Assembly (NCBI GenBank): GCA_011042305.1
Contig: DQXI01000147.1
Location: 1 to 32,066, forward strand
Length of the DNA stretch: 32,066 nucleotides
Source: Desulfobacteraceae bacterium
Lineage (GTDB): Bacteria > Desulfobacterota > Desulfobacteria > Desulfobacterales > UBA2174
Reading direction: 5' to 3'
Part shown: positions 25,228 to 31,156 of the stretch, one piece after another
How positions within the stretch are numbered: the stretch's first letter is position 1
Layout: the number at the start of each line of letters is the position of its first letter
The notes under the pieces: generated by a model
What the model was told of the DNA's origin: nothing
The model's input: the letters and a program-made list of their open reading frames with translations, nothing else
The model's database searches: none
Position numbers and translations under genes: made by a program

Positions 25228-25616
25228 CAAAAAAAGTGCTTGTGGTTGATGATGATCCTGATGTGCGACTGTTCAATATCACCGTCATCGAGGAGTGCGG
25301 CTACAGCGCCCTGGAGGCCGAAAACGGGGAGGAGGGATTGGCCAAGGTAAAGCAGGAACGCCCCGACCTGGTGCTGCTCGACGTGCTGATGCCGCGCCAG
25401 AGCGGCATTCGGCTTTACCGCGAGCTAAAAACCGATCCGGCCTTGAAGCAGATCCGGGTGGTGTTGCTTTCCGGCATCGCCGAAAAGACGTTTCTGCGAT
25501 CGCAAAAGGCCCTGACGGAATTCGGCGGCGCCGCAGTGCCCGAGCCGGAGCACTACCTGGAAAAGCCGGTGGAACCCGAAAAGCTGGCCCGGACGCTCAA
25601 GCAGATCCTCGGCTAG
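25224..25616 (+). CDS. Receiver-only response regulator
   Basis: A 130-residue CheY-like receiver with no output domain. The acidic pocket is VVDDDPD (Asp9-Asp11), the phospho-acceptor is Asp53 in VLLDVLMP, the switch residue is Ser83 in LLSGI and the conserved Lys114 is in YLEKPVEP. The segment between switch Ser and Lys is about nine residues longer than usual (KTFLRSQKALTEFGG and AVPEPEH). The ATG overlaps the kinase stop (ATGA), which implies translational coupling and pairing. With no DNA-binding domain it probably acts by protein contact, or passes phosphate onward. Confidence 0.93.
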   Translation: MTKKVLVVDDDPDVRLFNITVIEECGYSALEAENGEEGLAKVKQERPDLVLLDVLMPRQSGIRLYRELKTDPALKQIRVVLLSGIAEKTFLRSQKALTEFGGAAVPEPEHYLEKPVEPEKLARTLKQILG

Positions 25617-25669
25617 CCGATCGGCGTCGCCGCGCCGCAGGCTCGGTCGCGGCCCGGAAAGTGTGGGAC

Positions 25670-26557
25670 ATGGACATTCGCAAAATTCTCTTTGTCACCC
25701 AGTTCGAGGAATTGTGGTTCGACGCGTTGCAGTCGCTGCTCGACCTGAGGCGGGCCGCCCTGGAGCACGTGGTGTTTGTCAACGTGATCGAAAGGGAAAA
25801 GGTCACCATGCATCGCGGCACCGGCTACCAGAAGCGCGAGGCGATGCGGCTGCGCGAGAAGGCCAACATCCATTTCATCAACTGGGCCGAAGCCCTCTTC
25901 GAGCAAGGCCTCGAAGTGGGCGTGTACATCGTGGTGGGCGCCCTGGTGACCCGGGTGGTGGAAGCCGCCGCCAAGGAGGAGGCGGATCTGATTGTCCTGG
26001 GGGACCGCCGGCAAGGCGGTTTGAAGCAGTTTTACGCTGGCGAGGAGCTGGCCGAGATTGTCCGGCGCAGCAGGGTGCCGGTCATGCTGTACCGCTACGC
26101 CGGCGCCCGCCACGAGGCCCTGCCGCCGTTTCAACGGCCGCTGCTGGCCACCGACTGGGGGCCGGCCAGCCGGAACGCCGTGGCCTACCTGCGGCGCCTG
26201 CAGGCGGTGATCGAGGAGATCAACGTGGTCCACGTCGCCGACGAGAGACAGCTCCGGGGCGATTCCGCCATGACGATTCAAAAGACCCGCAAGGATGAGC
26301 GCGCCCGGCTGGAAGCCCTCTGCGAGCAGTTCGAGGGCGACGGCATCCCCGCCAGGGCCCATCTGGTGGTGGGCGAGCCGGCGGATCTGATCGTCAAGGC
26401 CGCCCGCCAGTGCCAGGCGACGATGATCGTCTCCGGCATTTCCACCCGCAGGGGATTCGGGGCGCGTTGGCGCGGCGGCACCTACCGGGCCATCGCGGAC
26501 AAGACGGATTTGACAACCCTCATCGTCCCGGTCCCCGCAACCGCTGAAGACCGATGA
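25670..26557 (+). CDS. Universal stress protein, double domain (second copy)
   Basis: A 295-residue paralogue of the Usp protein at 21278, with two Usp domains (about 1-140 and 155-295). Both start with a strand of the IRKILFVTQF type followed by a long helix and share the RPLLATDWGPAS-type opening of domain 2 (RPMLATDWSPPS in the other copy). In this copy the nucleotide motifs are weaker: VLGDRRQGGLKQFYAGEE in domain 1 and VSGISTRRGFGARWRGGTY in domain 2. The ATG at 25670 has GGAAAG upstream. It follows the response regulator by 53 bases, so the kinase/regulator pair is framed by two Usp genes in one likely transcript. Confidence 0.85.
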   Translation: MDIRKILFVTQFEELWFDALQSLLDLRRAALEHVVFVNVIEREKVTMHRGTGYQKREAMRLREKANIHFINWAEALFEQGLEVGVYIVVGALVTRVVEAAAKEEADLIVLGDRRQGGLKQFYAGEELAEIVRRSRVPVMLYRYAGARHEALPPFQRPLLATDWGPASRNAVAYLRRLQAVIEEINVVHVADERQLRGDSAMTIQKTRKDERARLEALCEQFEGDGIPARAHLVVGEPADLIVKAARQCQATMIVSGISTRRGFGARWRGGTYRAIADKTDLTTLIVPVPATAEDR

Positions 26558-26643
26558 AGCACTGGTTCAACAACGCCTGCGGAGGGACGGCAGCCGGCGG
26601 CAGGCCGGGGGGCTTTCCCCGCTGATCCAAACAGGAGGCATCG

Positions 26644-27258
26644 ATGGCGGTCATCACCATTTCCAGACAGTATGGCGCCGGCGGCCGGACCCTTGGCCGA
26701 ATGGTGGCGCAAAAGCTCGGCTACACGTTCGCCGACAGCGAGATCATCGAACGCCTGGCCACGGAAGCCCGGGTGTCGCCCCAGTGGGTCGAGTCCTTCG
26801 AGAAAGAGGCCGGCAGCCGCTTGTCGCGTTTCGTCTCCTCCATGGTGGCCAAGAAATGGGTCGACCGGGTTCTCAAGGACGAGCATGGCTACCTGGACGA
26901 GCAGTCCTACCTGGATTACCTGGTGCTGATCATCGCCCAGGTGGCCGACGAGGGCAACGTGGTCATTCTCGGGCGCGGCAGCCAGTACATTCTCAACGAC
27001 CATCCGGACGCCTACCACATCTTGCTGGTGGACGAGGCGGCCAACCGGATCAAATTCCTCATGGAGCGACAGGGGCACCCGGAAGCGAGAGCCGCGGCGC
27101 TGGTGGAATCGGAGGACCGTCGTCGTGCCAAGCTTTACGGGCGTTTGGGCAAGAGTGATTTCGACACGCCGCAGCTCTACCACTTGGTCATCAACATGGC
27201 CCGGTTGAGTCTGGATCGGGCCTGCGACCTGGTCTGCCGACTGTCGGGCGAATGTTGA
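26644..27258 (+). CDS. Cytidylate kinase-like family protein (copy 1)
   Basis: A 204-residue P-loop-type protein of the cytidylate-kinase-like (AAK6) family. It has the family's atypical nucleotide loop SRQYGAGGR at 7-15 (no classical GKS/T), the EIIERLA segment, GNVVILGRGSQYIL, a DxxR-type lid (SEDRRRAKLY) and the closing YHLVINMARLSLD. The ATG follows a consensus AGGAGG. It lies only 30 bases before atpZ with no terminator between, so it is likely co-transcribed with the Fo genes. Substrate is not known for this family; CMP kinase activity should not be assumed. A second, divergent copy lies past the operon at 31157. Confidence 0.85.
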   Translation: MAVITISRQYGAGGRTLGRMVAQKLGYTFADSEIIERLATEARVSPQWVESFEKEAGSRLSRFVSSMVAKKWVDRVLKDEHGYLDEQSYLDYLVLIIAQVADEGNVVILGRGSQYILNDHPDAYHILLVDEAANRIKFLMERQGHPEARAAALVESEDRRRAKLYGRLGKSDFDTPQLYHLVINMARLSLDRACDLVCRLSGEC

Positions 27259-27288
27259 AGATCGTTCACTTGCTTGACAGAATTTAAG

Positions 27289-27558
27289 ATGTTCGATTAC
27301 AAGAAGAACCGGGCTTGGGCGGAGAACCTTTCCATCGTTCTCCAGATCGGCCTGACCATGGTGGGCTGTGTCGCCTTCTGCTTTTTCGTGGGGCTCAAGC
27401 TGGACCGATGGCTGGGGCTCAAAGGAATCGGCGTCGCGGTGATGACGCTGCTCGGTGTGGTGGGCGGTGGCCACGTGGTCTATCGCCAGATCACCGAGTT
27501 GCTGGCCACCGGTGGCAACCACCGGGAAGGACCACCGCCGCCATCACGCAAGGATTAA
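27289..27558 (+). CDS. atpZ: AtpZ/AtpQ-type ATP synthase accessory membrane protein
   Basis: An 89-residue protein with two predicted membrane helices (about 14-36 and 44-64) separated by KLDRWLGLKG, the layout of the small AtpZ/AtpQ (ATPase_gene1) family that precedes Fo genes in many bacteria. The segment WAENLSIVLQIGLTMVG and the end of helix 2 (VVGGGHVVYRQI) fit the family. The ATG at 27289 is preferred over a TTG 15 bases upstream, though the ribosome site is weak. It precedes atpI by 10 bases. Members are proposed to help Mg2+ or assembly; a direct function is unproven. Confidence 0.82.
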   Translation: MFDYKKNRAWAENLSIVLQIGLTMVGCVAFCFFVGLKLDRWLGLKGIGVAVMTLLGVVGGGHVVYRQITELLATGGNHREGPPPPSRKD

Positions 27559-27568
27559 GGTCTTCCAA

Positions 27569-27952
27569 ATGGGCGAAACGCTGCGTGACATCCAGAAGCG
27601 CTACGCGAGCCGGGCCTTGTATGTCGCCATGGCCCTGGGCGTCTGCCTCATGGTCGCCGGCTTCAAGCCGCTGGGGAAGGGATTGATCCTCGGGGCCCTG
27701 TTCAGCGGGCTGAATTTCGTGCTGCTGGGTGCACTGATTACCCGGCGGACGGCAGGCATGGGAGGGCGGCTGGCGGGGGTGGCGCTGCGGCTGGCGCTGA
27801 TGGCCGTGCCCCTGGTGACCGCTGTCAACTTGCCGTCCATCGACTTGTTGGGCGTGGTACCTGGCTTGTTCAGCGTGCCGGTGTTGATCCTGCTCGATGC
27901 CGGCGCGGGGTCGAGCGGAGCTTCCTCTGACCGGAGAATCCAGGAAGGATAG
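27569..27952 (+). CDS. atpI: ATP synthase subunit I (AtpI/AtpR type)
   Basis: A 127-residue protein with four predicted membrane helices. The family-like stretch GLILGALFSGLNFVLLGALI (two helices after a conserved Gly-Lys-Gly) identifies it as subunit I, which assists assembly of the c-ring. N-terminus MGETLRDIQKRYASRAL is cytoplasmic and basic; the C-terminus is Ser/Gly-rich and charged. The ATG at 27569 is 10 bases after the atpZ stop; the stop at 27952 is 3 bases before the atpB ATG. It is placed, as expected, directly before the a-subunit gene. Confidence 0.82.
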   Translation: MGETLRDIQKRYASRALYVAMALGVCLMVAGFKPLGKGLILGALFSGLNFVLLGALITRRTAGMGGRLAGVALRLALMAVPLVTAVNLPSIDLLGVVPGLFSVPVLILLDAGAGSSGASSDRRIQEG

Positions 27953-27955
27953 CAC

Positions 27956-28630
27956 ATGGGAGAGTTGGGGCGGATTCACCAATTGCTTGTTTCCATCGGC
28001 GATTACCGGCTGGCCATCAACCTGGAAGTGGTGGTGATGACCTGGATCGTCATTGCGCTCCTGGTGGTCTTCGGCCTGGCCACCAGCCGGCGGCGCAGCC
28101 TGCTGCCCCAGCCGATCCAGGTGCTGGGCGAAATTCTCGTCACCCAGCTCTACAACCTCACCGAAGACGCCCTGGGGGCCGACCTGGCACGCAAGTACGC
28201 GCCCCTGGTTTCGGCCCTGTTTCTCTTTCTGCTCGCCTCCAACTGGCTGGGGATCATTCCCCACCTGGAAGAGCCTTCCAAGGATCTCAACACCCCCTTG
28301 GCCCTCGGGCTGATGGGATTTGCCATCGCCCACTGGGCCGGGATCCGCTCCAAGGGGTTCAAAGCCTACATCCTGGAGTACTTCCAGCCGATCTTCTTCA
28401 TGATGCCGTTGAATCTGATCGGCGAGTTCGCCAAGATCGTCTCGATTTCCTTCCGTTTGTTCGGCAACATCATGGGCGGCTCGATCATTATCCTGGTGGT
28501 GTCCTACCTGTGCTGGAACATCCTGCTGCCGCCGCTGCTCTACGCCTTCTTCGGACTGTTTGTCGGGACGATCCAGGCCTTTGTGTTTACCATGCTTACC
28601 GTGGTCTACATCGCGGTCCAGGTGAAATGA
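27956..28630 (+). CDS. atpB: ATP synthase Fo subunit a
   Basis: A 224-residue membrane protein that forms the ion half-channels beside the c-ring. The essential arginine is Arg167 in SISFRLFGNIMGG. Gln207 in GTIQAFVFTMLTVVYI matches the conserved glutamine of the last helix. The segments FLLASNWLGIIPHLEEPSKDLN and PLNLIGEFAKIV are typical, the latter carrying Glu157. Length is slightly short of the E. coli protein but normal for this lineage. The ATG follows AGGAAGG. The stop is 3 bases before the fused c-subunit gene. Confidence 0.95.
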   Translation: MGELGRIHQLLVSIGDYRLAINLEVVVMTWIVIALLVVFGLATSRRRSLLPQPIQVLGEILVTQLYNLTEDALGADLARKYAPLVSALFLFLLASNWLGIIPHLEEPSKDLNTPLALGLMGFAIAHWAGIRSKGFKAYILEYFQPIFFMMPLNLIGEFAKIVSISFRLFGNIMGGSIIILVVSYLCWNILLPPLLYAFFGLFVGTIQAFVFTMLTVVYIAVQVK

Positions 28631-28633
28631 TCG

Positions 28634-29608
28634 ATGCAATGGAATCCTGAAACCATCGTGGCCGTGGCCGCTTACGCGGGGGCGGGGATCTGCATGGGGT
28701 TCGGGGCCGTGGGCGCCGCCATCGGCGAGGGCTACACTGCGGCCCAGGCCAACCATGCCGTTTCGCGCAACACCGATCTTTCCGGCGACGTCTTCAAAAA
28801 CATGCTGGTGGGGCAGGCGGTGGCCGAGTCGGCTTCCATCTTTGCCCTCGTCATCGCCATCCTGTTGATGTTCCTGAATTTCCAGGGGGCTCCGCTCATC
28901 AAGGCGCCCGCCCTCTTCGGGGCCGGCTTGTGCATGGGGCTGGGGGCCCTGGGATCGGGGATCGGCTCCGGGCTGCCCGGCGGCCAGGCCTGTTTCGGCA
29001 TTGCCCGCCAGCCGGCGGTGACCGGACGCCTCACCACCAACATGCTCATCGGCTCGGCGGTCTGCCAGACCCCTGCCATCTTTGCCATGGTGGTGGCCCT
29101 GCTGCTGATTTTCATCGACTTTAGTAGCGTGCCCCTGCGGCCGGGATGGGCGGCCCTTATCGGCGCCGGGCTCAGTACGGGGCTGGCGGCCATCGGCTCC
29201 GGCTACGGCGGCGGAGTGGCGGCCGGGGCGAGCTGCGAAGGGGTGGCGCGCCAGCCGCTGGCCGTGGCGCCGGTGACCACCACCATGCTGGTGGGGCAAG
29301 CCGTGGCCCAGACGCCGGCGATTTTCGGCCTCCTGGTGAGCTTCATCCTGCTGTTTCGCGGGATTCCGGCCTCCGAGAGCCTGGCCCCGGCCATGGCGTT
29401 GCTGGCGGCCGGCTTGTGCACCGGCCTCGGGGGGATCGGGCCGGGGATCGGCAACGGCCAGGTGGCCGGCGGCGCGGTACGCTGGGTGGCGCGCAATTCG
29501 GCCATCGCCACCGACCTGATGCGCGTCATGCTCGTGGGCCAGGCGGTGAGCCAGTCCACCGCCATCTATGCCATGGTGGTAAGCTTGGTGCTGATTTTTG
29601 TCGTCTGA
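28634..29608 (+). CDS. atpE: Fused four-hairpin ATP synthase c subunit
   Basis: A 324-residue, highly hydrophobic protein made of four c-type helical hairpins (eight predicted helices) at about residues 10-83, 90-163, 171-242 and 250-324. Aligned positions repeat every 80-81 residues. Helix-1 ion-site positions are Glu32, Ser112, Gly193 and Asn274. Helix-2 positions are Glu65, Gln145, Gln226 and Gln307. Only hairpin 1 therefore keeps carboxylates (GEG in helix 1, AVAESASIF in helix 2); the other three read CQTPAIF, AQTPAIF and SQSTAIY. Loops still show the RQP or RNS/RNT turn. A typical bacterial c subunit has about 80 residues and one hairpin. It starts 3 bases after atpB and is followed by a normal c gene. 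The frame is intact with normal codon use, so it is unlikely to be a pseudogene. Confidence 0.9.
   Translation: MQWNPETIVAVAAYAGAGICMGFGAVGAAIGEGYTAAQANHAVSRNTDLSGDVFKNMLVGQAVAESASIFALVIAILLMFLNFQGAPLIKAPALFGAGLCMGLGALGSGIGSGLPGGQACFGIARQPAVTGRLTTNMLIGSAVCQTPAIFAMVVALLLIFIDFSSVPLRPGWAALIGAGLSTGLAAIGSGYGGGVAAGASCEGVARQPLAVAPVTTTMLVGQAVAQTPAIFGLLVSFILLFRGIPASESLAPAMALLAAGLCTGLGGIGPGIGNGQVAGGAVRWVARNSAIATDLMRVMLVGQAVSQSTAIYAMVVSLVLIFVV
28661..29605 (+). repeat. Four tandem c-hairpin coding repeats
   Basis: Units at about 28661-28882, 28901-29122, 29144-29359 and 29381-29605 each encode a glycine-rich helix, an Arg-Gln/Asn-Pro/Ser turn and a second helix. Period is 240-243 bases. The units are diverged, so the fusion is not a very recent slip. 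The codon of the helix-2 carboxylate is GAG in unit 1 (28826-28828) and CAG in units 2-4 (29066, 29309, 29552). Confidence 0.9.
28801..28830 (+). repeat. 30-base exact repeat shared by the fused and the single c genes (copy 1)
   Basis: Bases 28801-28830, encoding the [10 protein letters not shown] segment around Glu65 of hairpin 1, are identical to 29883-29912 in the single-hairpin atpE, including all synonymous positions. The bases on either side differ. This suggests recent gene conversion or strong constraint at the ion site. Confidence 0.85.
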
Positions 29609-29715
29609 GACGGCGGCCGATAAGGCGTCGAACCAGGGTGAAAACGGCCGGCCAAGGTGTGCATGAACATGAACTGGCCAAGAACCGGAAGTGACAATCC
29701 TCAAGGAGAAACGAA
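29609..29715 (+). other. Spacer between the two c-subunit genes
   Basis: A 107-base gap, by far the longest within the Fo operon. It contains a weak stem GGCCA/TGGCC and, near its end, AAGGAGA as ribosome site for the next gene. No terminator (no T-run) and no promoter of note is visible. It may tune the relative amounts of the two c proteins. Confidence 0.4.
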
Positions 29716-29964
29716 ATGGCTATCGAAGGTGCGGATCTGATCAAAGCGGCGGCTTTTTTGGGAGCAGGATTGGCAATGGGGCTGGGGGCCATCGGACCTG
29801 GCATCGGCGAGGGAATGACGGCGGCCAAGGCCTGCGAGGCCATCGGGCAAAATCCCAACGAGGCCGGGCTGCTGACCCGAACCATGCTGGTGGGGCAGGC
29901 GGTGGCCGAGTCCACCGGGATTTACTCCCTGGTGGTCGCCCTGCTGCTGCTTTTTGTCGTCTAA
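29716..29964 (+). CDS. atpE: ATP synthase Fo subunit c (single hairpin, two-carboxylate site)
   Basis: An 82-residue proteolipid with two membrane helices, the normal length. Helix 1 is [20 protein letters not shown], with Glu32; the turn is GQNPNEAG; helix 2 is [20 protein letters not shown], with Glu65, Ser66, Thr67 and Tyr70. Glu65/Ser66/Thr67/Tyr70 match the known Na+-binding residues of Ilyobacter-type c-rings, and Glu in place of Gln32 matches the two-carboxylate Na+ site described in Fusobacterium. Na+ coupling is thus likely but not proven; H+ use cannot be excluded. The ATG follows AAGGAGAAACGAA. It shares a 30-base exact repeat with hairpin 1 of the preceding gene. Confidence 0.95.
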   Translation: MAIEGADLIKAAAFLGAGLAMGLGAIGPGIGEGMTAAKACEAIGQNPNEAGLLTRTMLVGQAVAESTGIYSLVVALLLLFVV

Positions 29965-29986
29965 CCTTTTTACGGGAGCGGCGAGG

Positions 29987-30442
29987 ATGGAAATCGTCTC
30001 GACCATCGCCTTGATCAGCATCAACGCCACCCTGGTGGTTCAGCTCGCGAGCTTTCTGCTGTTTCTGCTGATCATCAACCGGGTCATGTTCCGCCCCTTG
30101 CGCAACACGATGCGGGAGCGCGAATTCTTCATCGAGAATCTCGGCCGGGAGATCGAGGCCGCCGAGGGAGAGCGCGACCGGATCATGGACCTGCTAACAC
30201 GGCAGGAGCGGGACGTGCGCCAGGAGGCCGACAGGCTGCGGTGCGAGCGGCGCGACGAGGGGGCGGCGGAAGCCCGCCGCCTCGTTGACCGCGCCCTGGC
30301 GCAGATCGCGCAGATGCACCGGGACGCCGAGGCGGACGTGGCCCGCCAGATGGCCGAGGCGCGCCAGGGCACGGTCCAGGAAGCCGAGCGGATCTCGGTG
30401 GTGTTGATGGAAAAAGTGCTCGAGCGGAGGATCGAATCATGA
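29987..30442 (+). CDS. atpF': ATP synthase Fo subunit b' (peripheral stalk)
   Basis: A 151-residue protein with one N-terminal membrane helix (about 14-32, QLASFLLFLLIINRVMF) followed by PLRNTMREREFF and a long, charged, coiled-coil region rich in Glu, Arg and Ala to the end. This is the plan of b/b' stalk subunits; the shorter form without a signal peptide placed before the second b gene is usually b'. The ATG at 29987 follows GCGAGG; the stop overlaps the next ATG (ATGA). It starts 22 bases after the c gene. Confidence 0.87.
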   Translation: MEIVSTIALISINATLVVQLASFLLFLLIINRVMFRPLRNTMREREFFIENLGREIEAAEGERDRIMDLLTRQERDVRQEADRLRCERRDEGAAEARRLVDRALAQIAQMHRDAEADVARQMAEARQGTVQEAERISVVLMEKVLERRIES

Positions 30443-31029
30443 GGGTGCCAGCGGAGACCAGGCGAACATGGGCAGCGGCAATTCTCGGGGTTGCGGCAAT
30501 GGCGGCCTGTGCCGATCCCCTTTGGGCGGCGGAGGCCTCCGCCGACTGGCGCCCCACCTACGACCTGGTGATGCGCTGGGTCAACTTCGGCATCCTCGCC
30601 GGGCTGATCTTCTATTTCGGGCGGCGCCCGGTGGCCAACCTGCTCACCACCCAGGCGGCCAGACACGCGGAACGGATCCGGCAGTTTGAGGCGCAGCGTG
30701 ACGCGGCCCTGGAACGGCTCGCCGAGGTGCAGCGGCTGCAACAGGAGCACCAGGACCGCCTGGAGGTAATCCGGCAGCGGATTGTCGCCGAGGGAGAACG
30801 GCAGCGCGAGGCCCTCATCGAAGAGGGCCAAAGGGAAGGGGAGATGCTGATTGCCCAGGCTCACAGACGGATCGGTTTGGCGTTGCGTGACGCCAGGGCA
30901 CAGTTGCGCAACGAGATGGTGGACCTGGCTGTGGAGCGGTCCCTGGAAAAGTTGCCGGCGCTGGTGACGCCGCAGGACAACGAAGCGCGCGTGGCGCATT
31001 TCTTCAAGGCGGTCCAGCGGGTTCAGTGA
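30439..31029 (+). CDS. atpF: ATP synthase Fo subunit b (peripheral stalk)
   Basis: A 196-residue protein with a hydrophobic, signal-peptide-like N-terminus (RRTWAAAILGVAAMAACA), then WRPTYDLVMRWVNFGILAGL, the membrane anchor, and the conserved FGRRPVANLL. A long coiled coil follows (about 75-160) and a C-terminal segment (DLAVERSLEKLPALVTP) like that of b subunits that bind delta. The start overlaps the b' stop, so the pair is coupled. No atpH (delta) or F1 genes follow; instead a strong terminator comes 22 bases after the stop. Confidence 0.88.
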   Translation: MRVPAETRRTWAAAILGVAAMAACADPLWAAEASADWRPTYDLVMRWVNFGILAGLIFYFGRRPVANLLTTQAARHAERIRQFEAQRDAALERLAEVQRLQQEHQDRLEVIRQRIVAEGERQREALIEEGQREGEMLIAQAHRRIGLALRDARAQLRNEMVDLAVERSLEKLPALVTPQDNEARVAHFFKAVQRVQ

Positions 31030-31050
31030 CCGCGGCAGAGCCGCCTTTAT

Positions 31051-31086
31051 CGCAAAACGCCCGGTTGCCAAACCGGGCGTTTTGCG
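31051..31086 (+). terminator. Strong intrinsic terminator after the Fo operon
   Basis: Arms 31051-31066 (CGCAAAACGCCCGGTT) and 31071-31086 (AACCGGGCGTTTTGCG) pair perfectly over 16 bp around a four-base loop GCCA. The A-rich and T-rich stem bases make it usable in both directions. It closes the Fo transcript and separates it from the second kinase-like gene. Confidence 0.92.
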
Positions 31087-31156
31087 TTATGGGGCGATGC
31101 GTCTAGAATCTAAAACGCCGCTGTGGGATGGGGCGGCTCTATCGGAGGGGAAGCGG

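Noticed and set aside
26575-26621. Terminator between the second Usp gene and the first kinase-like gene
   Set aside because: Two GC-rich stems (GCCTGC/GCAGGC and CGGGG/CCCCG) exist but neither is followed by a T-run.
27274-27302. TTGACA just before atpZ as a dedicated Fo promoter
   Set aside because: No -10 box at 16-18 bases; the matching region is inside the gene, and the upstream gene ends only 30 bases away.
21221-29634. Shared 13-mer AAGGCGTCGAACC after the antiporter stop (21221-21233) and after the fused c-gene stop (29622-29634)
   Set aside because: Similar placement just after TGA is curious, but a 13-base match is expected several times by chance in 32 kb and the flanks do not align well.
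27491-29704. 737-codon minus-strand frame opposite the Fo genes
   Set aside because: Translation is His/Gly/Gln-rich without motifs, and the plus strand encodes recognised ATP synthase subunits in overlapping, well-spaced genes.
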